Shown in pieces: positions 33,467 to 43,914 of a DNA stretch of 64,000 nucleotides (positions within the stretch are counted from its first letter, which is position 1; each line of letters starts with the position of its first letter). The notes below the pieces were generated by a model. The model was given only the letters and a program-made list of their open reading frames with translations, did not search any database and had not been told where the DNA came from. The stretch is from Aplectana chamaeleonis (Eukaryota > Nematoda > Chromadorea > Rhabditida > Cosmocercidae). A program made the position numbers and the translations under genes. The stretch spans positions 124,001 to 188,000 of the forward strand of contig JAPDOI010001224.1 in the NCBI GenBank assembly GCA_029168955.1, read 5' to 3'.

Positions 33467-34013
33467 AGGCAGTGGTCGCGATCAAATATGCTTGTCGTCT
33501 TTTTCTCTCTAAACCCTTTTCTGGGTCTCGAGTAGTAGTACATATATAAAAAATCGCGAAAAAACCACAGTTTTGGGTCAAATTTGAAGCCTGAACTTTC
33601 TTGTCTTTTGATGGTGGACGAGCCCACTCCACATCATCGGAATCGATGAACTCTTATATCAAGAACATCAGCTGGCTTGAAATTGAATGTCGATCAATGA
33701 ACCTTCGGATTTATGTACACATCTATTCAAAGACATTGACTGGAGTGCTTTCTTTCATTGCTCAACTGTTTTTACTGGGCTAATTTGCATTTATTTCCTC
33801 CTCTGAATGTCGATGATTTTTGACTGCTCGGCATGAGACTGCGATCTTTTTCGTCATCGCTGTGCACGTGTGCACGAACTGGCTTCCTTGGGCCCTAAAA
33901 ATTCTAATTCTAGCCCGTTTTTAACCGCGCTACCTTCCTAGTTTTTCAGCTGTTTCGGATCTAAACTGATTTTTGTAGTTTTTTGATAGCGTTTCTCATC
34001 GTGACCACTGCCT
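33467..34013 (-). mobile_element. TTAA-flanked MITE, family A copy 3 (547 bp)
   Basis: TTAA at 33463-33466 and 34014-34017. It is the reverse complement of 13575-14122 throughout. It inserted into the family C element. Confidence 0.93.
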
Positions 34014-34759
34014 TTAATTAACGAGATTTTCCTTATGCTTGTTAATCTGCCTTTTATTTTGCTGTTAAGTAGTCAGTAGTCTGCAGAAATGCTAAGAAAC
34101 TACCTTAGAAGCAAATTAAAAGTTGACAAAACAGGCATTCACGGAGATCTCGATAAATAGGGGCGAGAGGACACCAATCAATAACTTGTTTTTGAGCGTT
34201 TTTTCAGATCTACGTTTCCATGAGGATAGCACAACAACCGATTTTATCGAGAACCCTGCCTTTAATTTAGACAACATATGTAGGACAATGTTTTTTCATG
34301 GCAACATAGTAGGATAATGGCAGTCAAATTTCTCAATACACAATTTGTTTTTATTGTTGAAAAGTCCATCGGACCTCCTATTTCTTCGCCAATGCAAGTA
34401 TAACACGACCAGTACCTGAACACACATTCTTGACACCATAAATAATAGAAAAACGCTTTTTATGAGTAGGGTGGGGGCCGCAAAATTTTCCAACTTAAGT
34501 GGGGGGGGGAGCCGCACCTCCGAAGGGCCGATAACCAGGGCACGCCTAACCCTGGGACGAACTCGTAGCCCAAATCCAATTATGGCTGGAAAATTCCGTT
34601 GCCGAGCTCACCAATTCCTTAATTGGGTTTGAACATTTTGAAAAATGATTGCAAAAACTATTTCCTTAGAAAACAAAGCGATTTCAGGGTACTTCGAGCT
34701 ACAAGTCATATAATAAGGCAGCAATTCGATCTTTGATAATTATAGTTGTGCTTTTTGAC

Positions 34760-34930
34760 TAAACTGACCGAATGAATGAATAAATGAATATATTCGACCT
34801 CAAAATTTTCGAATAAACGAAGGAATGAATATATTCGGCTTCAAAATTTTCGAATGAATGAATATATTCGATTTCAAAATAATCGAATGAACGAATGAAT
34901 GAATGTTCTCGATTCTCTATTTCAAATGGA
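34760..34930. repeat. Degenerate AT-rich repeat (GAATGAATATATTCGA)
   Basis: GAATGAATATATTCG followed by a CTTCAAAATTTTCGAAT-like segment recurs about four times with variable length. 34266-34759 is intergenic with no supported gene, and 34931-35200 holds nothing I can identify. Confidence 0.7.
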
Positions 34931-35213
34931 TGAATATTGATAATCGAATAATTTCGAATAAATAAATTAATTTAAATATGGGCCTACCGAATTCAGAGTT
35001 TTGCGACACTATGAAGAGGCAGCTTTTAAACATGGCGTCGAAAGCTTTTGAACTGCTCAACATTTTCAATATTCCGCTCAGGCAGGGTTCATGAGTGGCG
35101 GCACGCAAAATCGATACGTATCGTTTCTACACTAGCAGCTATCTGATGCCACCCACAGCGGCTCTAATGTGCTATTCAACAACGTCAGCGCGTCACGAGC
35201 GGGCGTTTCGTTA

Positions 35214-35258
35214 GGGGGCGAATAGAGTCCTTTCAGCGGCGGGACTCTATTCGGCCCC
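35214..35258. repeat. Hairpin, 17-bp stem with one mismatch
   Basis: GGGGGCGAATAGAGTCC (35214-35230) pairs with GGACTCTATTCGGCCCC (35242-35258) around an 11-nt loop. It is directly followed by GGTCGTTTATACTTCCGCCG, the arm sequence of the larger palindrome at 35808-35893. Confidence 0.75.
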
Positions 35259-35379
35259 GTAGAGGTCGTTTATACTTCCGCCGCGGCGCGGCGAGATGCA
35301 ATACAGACATATCGATCAAGCGGCGCCGCCTGGCGGTGCCGCGAGGCGTTTAGAGTTTTTCTGCTCGAAATCTCCCAAC

Positions 35380-35600
35380 GGTGCCTCACGCGGCCGCCGC
35401 CTAGGTGCTGCCGCGCCGCCCGAGGAAAGCAGGCGGCGTTGCGGCCGCGTGCGATCCGCATTGACATGGTATGCTTCTTTTGCTGTTATTTCATACACAT
35501 TCTCAAATTTGTTCTTCTTATGATCTCTAAAATTCCTTCCAAGGTCCTGGGCGTTGTTTAGAGTAGGTTGGGTTGTGAAAAATTAATTTTTTTAGCGTTT
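35380..35600 (+). repeat. Dispersed GC-to-AT repeat, related copy at 37830-38190
   Basis: GCGGCCGCGTGCGATCCGCA, then GCTGTTATTTCATACACATT and GGTTGGGTTGTGAAA, recur in the same order at 37847-38180. The second copy carries a 189-bp MITE. Frames across the GC-rich part (35270-35523) are not conserved and are not called. Confidence 0.75.
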
Positions 35601-35807
35601 GAAATCATTTTTCTAAAGAGAAATCGTTTTCGAAGACTTTAACCGTTTTCGGGTGCTGTGTTATGGTACGAAAAATTATAGATGTTTGTTTTGCACAAAA
35701 ATCACTCATTGCAATCGGCATTGTGTTATGTCCGAGCTAGTCCAGGCTGTGTTTAACGTCATTCTGCGACGTCGCCGCGTAAATTCGACGCAGCCCGATT
35801 ATACATC

Positions 35808-35893
35808 CGGCGGAAGTATAAACGACCCCTTAGGGTCGTTTATACCGATTATACAGTATAAACGACCCTAAGGGGTCGTTTATACTTCCGCCG
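35808..35893. repeat. Perfect palindrome, 38-bp arms, 10-bp loop
   Basis: 35808-35845 (CGGCGGAAGTATAAACGACC...) is exactly reverse-complemented at 35856-35893. Each arm contains its own smaller palindrome (GTATAAACGACCC/GGGTCGTTTATAC). The arm recurs once more at 35264-35287. These may be inverted-repeat ends of elements placed head to head. 35926-37470 has no firmly supported gene; a minus-strand frame starting MAALLARPFLAAARWRR near 37007 could be a first exon but is unproven. Confidence 0.85.
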
Positions 35894-37473
35894 CGGCGCG
35901 TCGAGATCAGGGATGAGCGAAAATGTTTTTCGAAACTTCGGAAATCGGAATGACCATTTGAATTTCGAAAATCGGAACGCCAAAAACCATCGGAAAATCG
36001 GGTAATCGGAAATACGTTCACCTGTATAGATTACAGCCACCCATGGGGGCTGTATGTACCTACCCTAATTCTAATCTTTTAAGCCTTCAAAACTGTTCTT
36101 AATCTCTAGCTGGGAGAAGATCTCCCAATAAAAAGACCTAATGACGGCTTAATCTTCTATCTGATTTTTCACGCAATTCGGATACACGATAAAAACCGAG
36201 AAACCACACTAATGCTGCTCAAAATTCGCTTCAGTTGAGTATTCAGTAGTTGAGTATATTTTCAGGTAGAACACTATAGATATAACACTATAGATATCAT
36301 GACTTCGAGACAACACTCACTAATTGACTGTAGCCCAATAAGAGATCATTTCATGCACTGTAACTTGAATAAAAAGTGTAACCCTTCTATAACAAGAGCT
36401 ATGTACCCCCTATAAAACGTCGTAATTCACATCATTTGAGGCGCGAGCTGCGCGCGCTACGCCTCGGCCTCCGTCTGCCCTACGCTCTGTCACTGACTCT
36501 AACCTCCGCTCCACACCAGCACGCGTAGGAACCAAGTGAATTTCGCCATTTTATAGCCTGTATATAGACCATTAGAATCAGAAGAAGTAGACCAAAGTGC
36601 ATATGGGCGAAGATGCTATAGTAGGTAATGGCCACTTGCTAAACATGGTCTAGCGGATGGGCGAGGCGCGCTCATTGCGGCGAACAGTGCGGAGTTCGCG
36701 AAACCACCGGCAAACAGTTTCGATCGCGCGTCTACCATCGCATCCCCGTCCATTTTTTACACCACATTCTGAGAAGAGATCATAGGTTCACTCTGTTCCG
36801 ACTGTCTCCACCTAAACATAAACACGGCAGGCCCTTATTAGAATCAATGAAAGCATGGAAAGATCCAAACCTCCCTGAAAATGAGCCGCGCGAGAGAAGC
36901 GACGCGGGTACCTCGCATAGTGTTTTCGTCGCCGCGACAGCAGCGGTTCCCGCAGCGACGCCGCCAGCGGGCGGCGGCTAGAAATGGTCTGGCGAGGAGT
37001 GCCGCCATCGATCCGTTCAATGATTTTTTTCACTGCTTAGTCATCCATGCATTTTTTCTATTTTCACTCCCATTTGAGGTATTGATTGCACCCTTCCGTA
37101 AACGCTTGAGCACTTTTTTCATTAATTGGTGGTTTTTTGTGTGATCTATTCCGATTCACTCTAATTGATTTGATCACAGTTTCTTTTTTTAAGGTAATAC
37201 CGATTCTCACAAAAATTTCAAGAAATCCTCATTAACGTAGCCACAAGATTTTATGTTTTCCGCTTCTGAGAGCAGTTCCTCCAATTTTTTTCTCGAATTG
37301 AATTACTACCATGACACATGAAAGCAAGCAAGGGAAGTGATGACGAAATTTCGAAATCGAAAAAATTCAAACTTTGGCGTGGAATGAATGAGGTTGTACG
37401 TAATGTATGAAAACGAAGAACAACGGAGGCAACGCTGCCACTCTGCGAGGCATCGAAGTGCACTGCCGCGTTA

Positions 37474-37769
37474 GGGGTATGGTATACTTTGTCGCTGTAA
37501 TGAGCGACAGGCATGCAATCTAACACAAATAGCGGCGGGACCCGCATCGGAGCAACGGCAACGGTCGTCGTAGGAACAGATGTCGCGTGTGGGTCGCAGC
37601 GACGTGTCGCGGAGGGCTGACATACTGCAAATGTGACATAGCCTGTCGCTACCATTGTCGCTGTCGCTGTGCAGTGCACTGCGACAGCGACAGATTTAAA
37701 GGACGGGAGGCGGTCGCTGTCGCTGTGCAGAGCGACGCGACCGTTTGTCGCAAAGGTATACCATACCCC
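37474..37769. mobile_element. MITE with TTA target duplication (296 bp), PIF/Harbinger-like
   Basis: TTA at 37471-37473 and 37770-37772 flank inverted ends GGGGTATGGTATACTTTGTC and GTCGCAAAGGTATACCATACCCC. A 3-bp TTA duplication is typical of PIF/Harbinger elements. The interior is full of GCGACAGCGACA-type inverted motifs. Frames at 37251-37679 and 37587-38123 run across it and are not genes. Confidence 0.85.
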
Positions 37770-37938
37770 TTATGTTTTGACCACGCCACAATCCTCTCGC
37801 TCGGCGGCGTGCCGCCGGGCTGCGCAACTCTGCATAGCGGCGCGGCGGCCGCGTGCGATCCGCATCAACATCATTTCCTTTTTTTTCTTGCTGTTATTTC
37901 ATATACATTCTCAATTTTTTTTCCTTCTTGTTCAAAAG

Positions 37939-38127
37939 GGTGCTATGTGGGAAGGGGGGGCACTATGGCGCGGTGGACTTGGCCACGCCCATTTTACTGT
38001 GCCGCACTAAATTTGAGCACCTACCCGCGGTTTCCCTCCCCCCCCAAAATCAGGAGTCATTGCGGCACGGAAAAATGGGCGTGGCCAAGTGCGATACAAC
38101 AGTGGCCCCCCGTTCCCACATAGCACC
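37939..38127. mobile_element. MITE with 9-bp target duplication (189 bp), Mutator-like
   Basis: GTTCAAAAG at 37930-37938 is exactly repeated at 38128-38136. Inside, GGTGCTATGTGGGAA pairs with TTCCCACATAGCACC, and CTTGGCCACGCCCATTTT pairs with AAAATGGGCGTGGCCAAG, so most of the element folds on itself. A 9-bp duplication fits Mutator-like elements. The related repeat at 35380-35600 lacks this insertion. Confidence 0.93.
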
Positions 38128-38205
38128 GTTCAAAAGTTCTTCCGAGGAACTGGGCGTCGTTCAAAGTAGGCTGGGTTGTGAAAGTTTCATTTTTTTCAAT
38201 TCCTC

Positions 38206-38546
38206 TCAGGAAGTCTGGAATTCGCAAGGCTCTTCATCTGCGTCATTCTTAACCTCAGAATCAGGAGTTTCAGCCGAATATGAGTCTTCTGGCCTCTTTC
38301 TTTTCTTCTAAACATTTCCTACCTCGGCGTCAGCCTCCTTAACCGCTTTCGTACTGGGATTTTTTCACTTCGTCACGACTATGCAACAGCTTATTCCAGT
38401 CGATTGTGGGAAGTGGAGAAGGCCGACCTTTTTCTCTTTCCTGCAACTCTCAAAGAGGAAGGAAATCGCCTAACAGGGTATGTATAAGCTCACTTCAACT
38501 ATACAACTGCGGCTTTTTCTTTTGCTCCCGATCGATGGTGTGACCG
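38206..38546 (-). CDS. Spliced gene, last three exons, nuclear-type charged tail
   Basis: Minus-strand exons 38546-38494 (53 nt), 38440-38369 (72 nt) and 38307-38206 (102 nt with TGA) are joined by GT-AG introns of 53 and 61 nt in matching phase. The product reads VTPSIGSKRKSRSCIVE, EREKGRPSPLPTIDWNKLLH, SRDE, then KKRKRPEDSYSAETPDSEV, KNDADEEPCEFQTS. The tail has a KKRKRP nuclear-localisation-like cluster followed by an acidic Ser-rich end. No lesion is visible. The first intron contains a frame that could read through to a stop, so intron removal is the inferred form. Upstream exons were not found. The opposite strand also has an open stretch (RLWEVEKADLFLFPATLKEE), which I judge less likely because it lacks matching exons. 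Family unknown. Confidence 0.5.
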
Positions 38547-38637
38547 CTCAGAGGTACGTTACGTTTCCTGTTGTTCGCAAAATGATGACACAACTATTAG
38601 AAACTGGCTCGTGAGCCCACAAATAAATTTGTTTCAG

Positions 38638-38857
38638 TATTGAAGGCAAAGACCGGGGAAGTGAAGCTGTCAACAAAGTGAGAATAAATGCTGAAGATGC
38701 TCCCGTACCAGACTTTTCTACAGGCTCAACCCCTGAGAAGAAACAGCGTCTAGTGTTTATACGCCGGGTAGCTCCTGTTATTCCGGTTTATTTCATTTCG
38801 ATTCCAATGAGTGTTGAATCAGGAAGAAGCCATTATTGTCATAATGCTGAACTTTAA
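38638..38857 (+). CDS. Candidate exon, hydrophilic, unknown
   Basis: After an acceptor TTTGTTTCAG the plus strand is open for 73 codons to TAA at 38855-38857: IEGKDRGSEAVNKVRINAED, APVPDFSTGSTPEKKQRLVF, then a more hydrophobic end. The first half looks like a real charged protein. A donor (AACAAA then GTGAGA, 38678) could end it earlier. It runs opposite to the gene at 38206-38546, so at most one strand is likely coding in detail. 38858-40020 has no other supported gene, only a short inverted repeat TTTTAGTCTGA/TCAGACTAAAA at about 39702 and 39813. Confidence 0.25.
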
Positions 38858-40029
38858 AAATAAGTCTTGTTGTTTGCAAACTCTTGAAGTGAATTAAATT
38901 TCCAAAGAATGAAAGAGTCGTGCTCTAGCTGAGAAGGCTGGTGCAATTTTGTTTATTGAAAATTTTTTTAACACTATATGCGGGAATATAAGGTTTTGCT
39001 ACAGATCCCAATGCAAATGCAAAATATCATTCACTTCAGCTAGCGAATATATGCCTTACTTTGACTGGTTGCTGATTTTAGCCGCAAAAGAACTGCTAAG
39101 GGAGATTGAGCAAGCCAAAAACTAGGAACCGATTTCGAGCTTGTAGAGTCTATATTTTTCATAATTCTCAAACTAACTTCCTTAAGTTACCGGGGAAGGG
39201 GGTTGAGGGCTAGCCCATGTGCCTGATCTCGTCGTTGGTTGTTGTTGTTTAGATATGTAGGTAATCTGCTCAATTTGTTAGGAGAATGTTGCTGACGCTG
39301 CCGTGCTGCCCACACCCAAGATGTGCGGTATTTTCTTTGAGCTTACGTTAGCATCATACACGTCTAACTGAACTTTCCTGGAAAAAAGGTAGGAGTTCGG
39401 AAACTTGAAAGTAAAATAATATGTTCTAAATTATAAAGTAGTTGTGAGGTTGCTGGTGTTTGATTACGCCTATTTTTGGTATTCGGGGCAAAATAGAGGA
39501 AAATACTGCAACTCATTTGACGTCGGCATCAATTTGCAAATCAGTGCTGCTAATCTGAGATACCAAGTAGAATTTAAAAGTATGTTTTCAAATATATTTT
39601 GATGAATGTCTGTGAAAGTAATTTAGTAAGTTTCTGTGAATATTTTCTGTGAGTTTCTGTATGATGTTGTTGCAGGTGAATAAATGGTTTCCGTTCTCGT
39701 TTTAGTCTGACGCATGGACAAGGCAGCTGGCCGTGCGGGGTTGGCGGCCTCACTGGAGAATGGGGTTTCGATTCGCGTGGGGTGGTCTACCGTCGCAGCC
39801 CCATTCATTCATCAGACTAAAATGAATGCGCGAACTCTATGTATGGGACTCCGGAAAGTTCATTTCAAGCTCTTTTGTGTTTTTAGGATAAATATTGTAT
39901 AAACTGCCCTTTTCAGAAAGTGTAGTCTTGGTAGTTAGGTAGGAGGCACTGAAGCGCATATAGGTCACGATTATGAGGGTTTCAAGCGTAACCAGGGGTG
40001 GCGAGGGCTGAAAATTTTAGCGTTCAAAA

Positions 40030-40195
40030 CGCGAAACTAGGAGCAGCATAAGTCGCGCGATTGTGGCATTTGAAACCCAAAGCTGGAAGCAGCATATGTC
40101 GCCAGATGTGGCGTGAAAATCGAAGCCGGGAGCAGCATATGTCGCGTGAACTGCGGTTCGAAACGCAAGACTGGCAGCAGCATATGCTGCGGTGG
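40030..40195. repeat. Diverged ~45-bp tandem repeat, four copies
   Basis: GGAGCAGCATATGTCGC-like cores occur with GCAGCATA at 40043, 40089, 40132 and 40177 (spacing 46, 43, 45), each followed by a TGTGGCGTTTGAAAC-like segment. Overlapping frames on both strands come from this repeat. Confidence 0.75.
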
Positions 40196-40428
40196 TTCCG
40201 CCCCGTTACGCCCACTTTTGCAGCAGCTAGGGAACGGCCTTGGCCTAGAAACCTCCATAGTGTGTCCTGGCTGCTCAGCGATTATGCGAGATAGCATTCA
40301 ATTGAAGAGCACTCGTAGTGCGTTTGGAGCAGTGGGTGTGAGCGCGGTCACGGGGTGAGGGTCACAGGTTCGGTTATCACGCATGTCTGTTGTTTTTGCA
40401 CGTAACTGCGCCTTTTTCATCATTTCAG

Positions 40429-40587
40429 AGGTTTGATAGCTCACGTTACATCGTGCAGATTGGAGCAGTTGGCGTCGCAAGTTCGTTTCCCATACAACAT
40501 TGTAGTTCTTGCGTTGAAGGGTGTTTCGTCGTGACAAACACCGAAGAAACATATGACATTAGTATTCGTTGCCATGTCTTCTCTTGA
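40429..40587 (+). CDS. Candidate terminal exon, Cys-containing, unknown
   Basis: A good acceptor (CATCATTTCAG) precedes a 52-codon frame ending TGA: RFDSSRYIVQIGAVGVASSF, PIQHCSSCVEGCFVVTNTEE, TYDISIRCHVFS. The C-x2-C-x3-C spacing and codon use look coding. About 100 bp upstream, GCGTTTGGAGCAGTGGGTGT resembles the exon's ATTGGAGCAGTTGGCGT, hinting at an internal duplication. No family is recognised. 40588-42890 contains no further supported gene; a frame at 42651-42920 (SYLIYYDSERDPIILLLPAQ) is possible but unproven. Confidence 0.3.
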   Translation, partial: RFDSSRYIVQIGAVGVASSFPIQHCSSCVEGCFVVTNTEETYDISIRCHVFS

Positions 40588-42892
40588 AATATTTCTCGTG
40601 TGGTTGTGAAAACACGAAGGGGTTTAGTACCAGCCCCAGACACTCGTCTTTGGGCTGGAGCAGTCATTTTGGTCCTCTATCGAAAAACGGTCTTACTTGT
40701 GGTTCAATTGATATCTATTTTTTTTGCGATTTTCGTGAACGACTCCGGGCTATGAAATTTCAAGTTCCAGATGAATTCAAAATATGTTTACTTATCTATT
40801 GAGAACAGAAAAAATATACTCTAGCCCCAAGATGGGGATCTGAATTCATAAGCCAGCGTAGATTATTAGTTGCGATTAGTTTCTGAGAGTCTACATTAAT
40901 AGGTCGCGATTTCGGGTTGCTCAAATTCCGTTCCAAGCCGAGCTCTGTGGATGGCTTGGAACACCTTCAAACTTTTTTTGTGTACTTTACCATGCTCGAA
41001 TTAGAGCTCTATAGGTTATGACGAGGCGTCAGAAGGGTTCTCTGAAGCAAGCAGTTCGTCATGGTATCATCGAAACTGACGTATCAGAGCCCAATCGCCA
41101 CTAGGAACTTTGTTTTTATTTTCAGGTTTACCCCGACTGGTTACCTACCACAAATCGGAAGGATTTGAGATCATAAAGTGCCGATGTCGACTATTGGAGC
41201 ACTTCCCACTATTACCTTTTCACTGCACTGTATGTTTCGAAATTACCACCCGTAATTTCGTTTGTTTTTGTCCTTTTCCGTGAACGCTTTTTGAAGCACG
41301 AAGGGGCGTTGAGAGAGAGTGAAGGCCGTCCCAGACCTGCTCTAAGGTCAGTCTAGGATAAATGGATGATTCCGACTGACGGCGTCTGGAACGGCCGCGA
41401 GAGCCCTCTGAACATGGCTCTACGCAAAGGTCGCTTATGAGACCTTAGCGGCTAAAACACTTGGGGGCCGGAGAAATTGCGGATTCCCTCGTAATATTAG
41501 AATTCTATGAGTGAGGTTTGAAAAATGAGTAGTTTCAAGAGGCGTCTGGGATGGAGTCCAAACTAGGAGATTTTCATGAAAATTCAATTTTGAAATTCAA
41601 TTTTTTTTGAAAAATTCAGAATAATCCGGCAAATTTCACATCGTCAAAACCATTCCCAAGCGTATTCATGCGCTGTTAAAAAAATACGTGGAGTCCTAGG
41701 AGGTGTTTCGTATAAAAATGAAATCTTGGAACTTTAATGAAATGTCAACTTTTCAGAAATTGAAGATATTCTCAATTGTTGATTTTCCGAGAGGACTTCA
41801 TGCACTACCTGATTTTGAATCTGATTTCGTCCCGCAATTAGAAAGGGTAAGAACTGTATTGCTGTGATTTTCACATGCCTGGTAAAATTTGACATGGAAC
41901 CTGCCACCTTCATATCCGAAAACAAAAAATCTATTAATCTTGAAGACGCGGTGTCGGACTGACTTATTCTAACCTAAATTCTCAATGAATTTGTTGCATT
42001 TTGTTCCAAAAATACTTACCAATATAGACGAAATTCGTAGTTCGTAACTTTCGCATCCATATATGGTTAGCCATAGTGGTTTTTGTATTAAAAAAATTCT
42101 TGGTAGGATGGTGACATAACGCTCCGGAAGGAATTGAGAGGTTCAAAAACAGTATACGAATGTGAGAAATACAAGGAAACGTTGAAAAACCATTTACTAC
42201 TACTCTCAATCGCCAATCATTTTGAACACAGGGGACATTTGATAGCTACCGTAACCTAAAATCTCTCTTACGGGTTTTTTTTTAAACGATTGTACGTTCA
42301 CTAGGTCGCATTTTCCATGCTGATTTCAAATCTAACTTTTATTTTTGAAATCAACAAATTTGAACCGAGGTATGGAGAAACGACGCCAACCGGCGCGCTC
42401 GCCCTAGCGCGCCGAATGATCAAAAGATACGCGCGGTACTGCAGACGACCCTTGTTTAATTTTTTGACCGGTTTTTTCCATGTCCGGAGTTCGTCTTGCA
42501 CGAAAACTTTGACTGCGAGAAAAATTGGTCCTAGCAGAGACAAACGGGATAGAACCTGCAATGCTGTGAATTTGAAGGCTTCGGATAATTTTCACGAGGC
42601 GTTCACGCAGGAACCCGTATCAATCTCATGTTTTAGCGCAGAATGCTACATTGTTTCCTAACACGGATGAAGACTTCAAACTAAGGTTTCGATCCTACCT
42701 CATCTACTACGACTCAGAGAGAGACCCTATCATTTTACTGCTGCCAGCACAATCGCTCGTTGATGGAAGGACTGTGTCCTTCTGCGGTGGTTTTTACGCA
42801 TACACCTGTGGCACTCCAGGAGGGGAAAATGCCTGCGAGAAGGAAGGACTGTACGGGCCGCAACTGCTCACCTTCACGCAAATGCGTTTTAC

Positions 42893-42995
42893 CCAGGTGC
42901 AAGTGCGCCAGACGCCCTGAAAAGGAAGCGGGACCAGAGTGCGGGTGCGCCAGACGCCGTAGAAAGTGTGCGGGACCGAAGTGGGAGAGCGCGGA
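42893..42995 (+). repeat. Outlying diverged units of the 42-bp minisatellite
   Basis: Two to three degraded units (GTGCGCCAGACGCCGTAGAA, AGTGTGCGGGACCGAAGTGG) in the same direction as the main array, separated from it by the fold-back element at 43035-43860. This suggests that the element inserted near the edge of the array. Confidence 0.85.
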
Positions 42996-43034
42996 ACTCC
43001 AGAATCATTTTGTGCGTTCATAAGAGAGCGCATA

Positions 43035-43860
<826 letters not shown>

Positions 43861-43914
43861 TATATATATATATCCGTTTATTCGGCTTGACTTTCAAGAC
43901 GGGCGATCTTACGG

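Larger units (their letters stand above)
33058..34261 (-). mobile_element. TTAA MITE, family C copy 2, with two nested insertions
   Basis: Ends are CTAA (33054-33057, a changed TTAA) plus AGGCAGGGTTCGTGATG on the left, and TTATCGAGAACCCTGCCT plus TTAA (34262-34265) on the right. Segments 33058-33120, 33369-33462 and 34018-34261 together match the reverse of 9548-9990. Two later insertions explain the extra length: an RTE 3' fragment (33121-33357) and a family A MITE (33467-34013). Confidence 0.88.

Noticed and set aside
37251..38123. ORFs of 110-180 codons on both strands around the GC-rich region
   Set aside because: They run across the Harbinger-like and Mutator-like MITEs and a dispersed repeat, and are not conserved between repeat copies.
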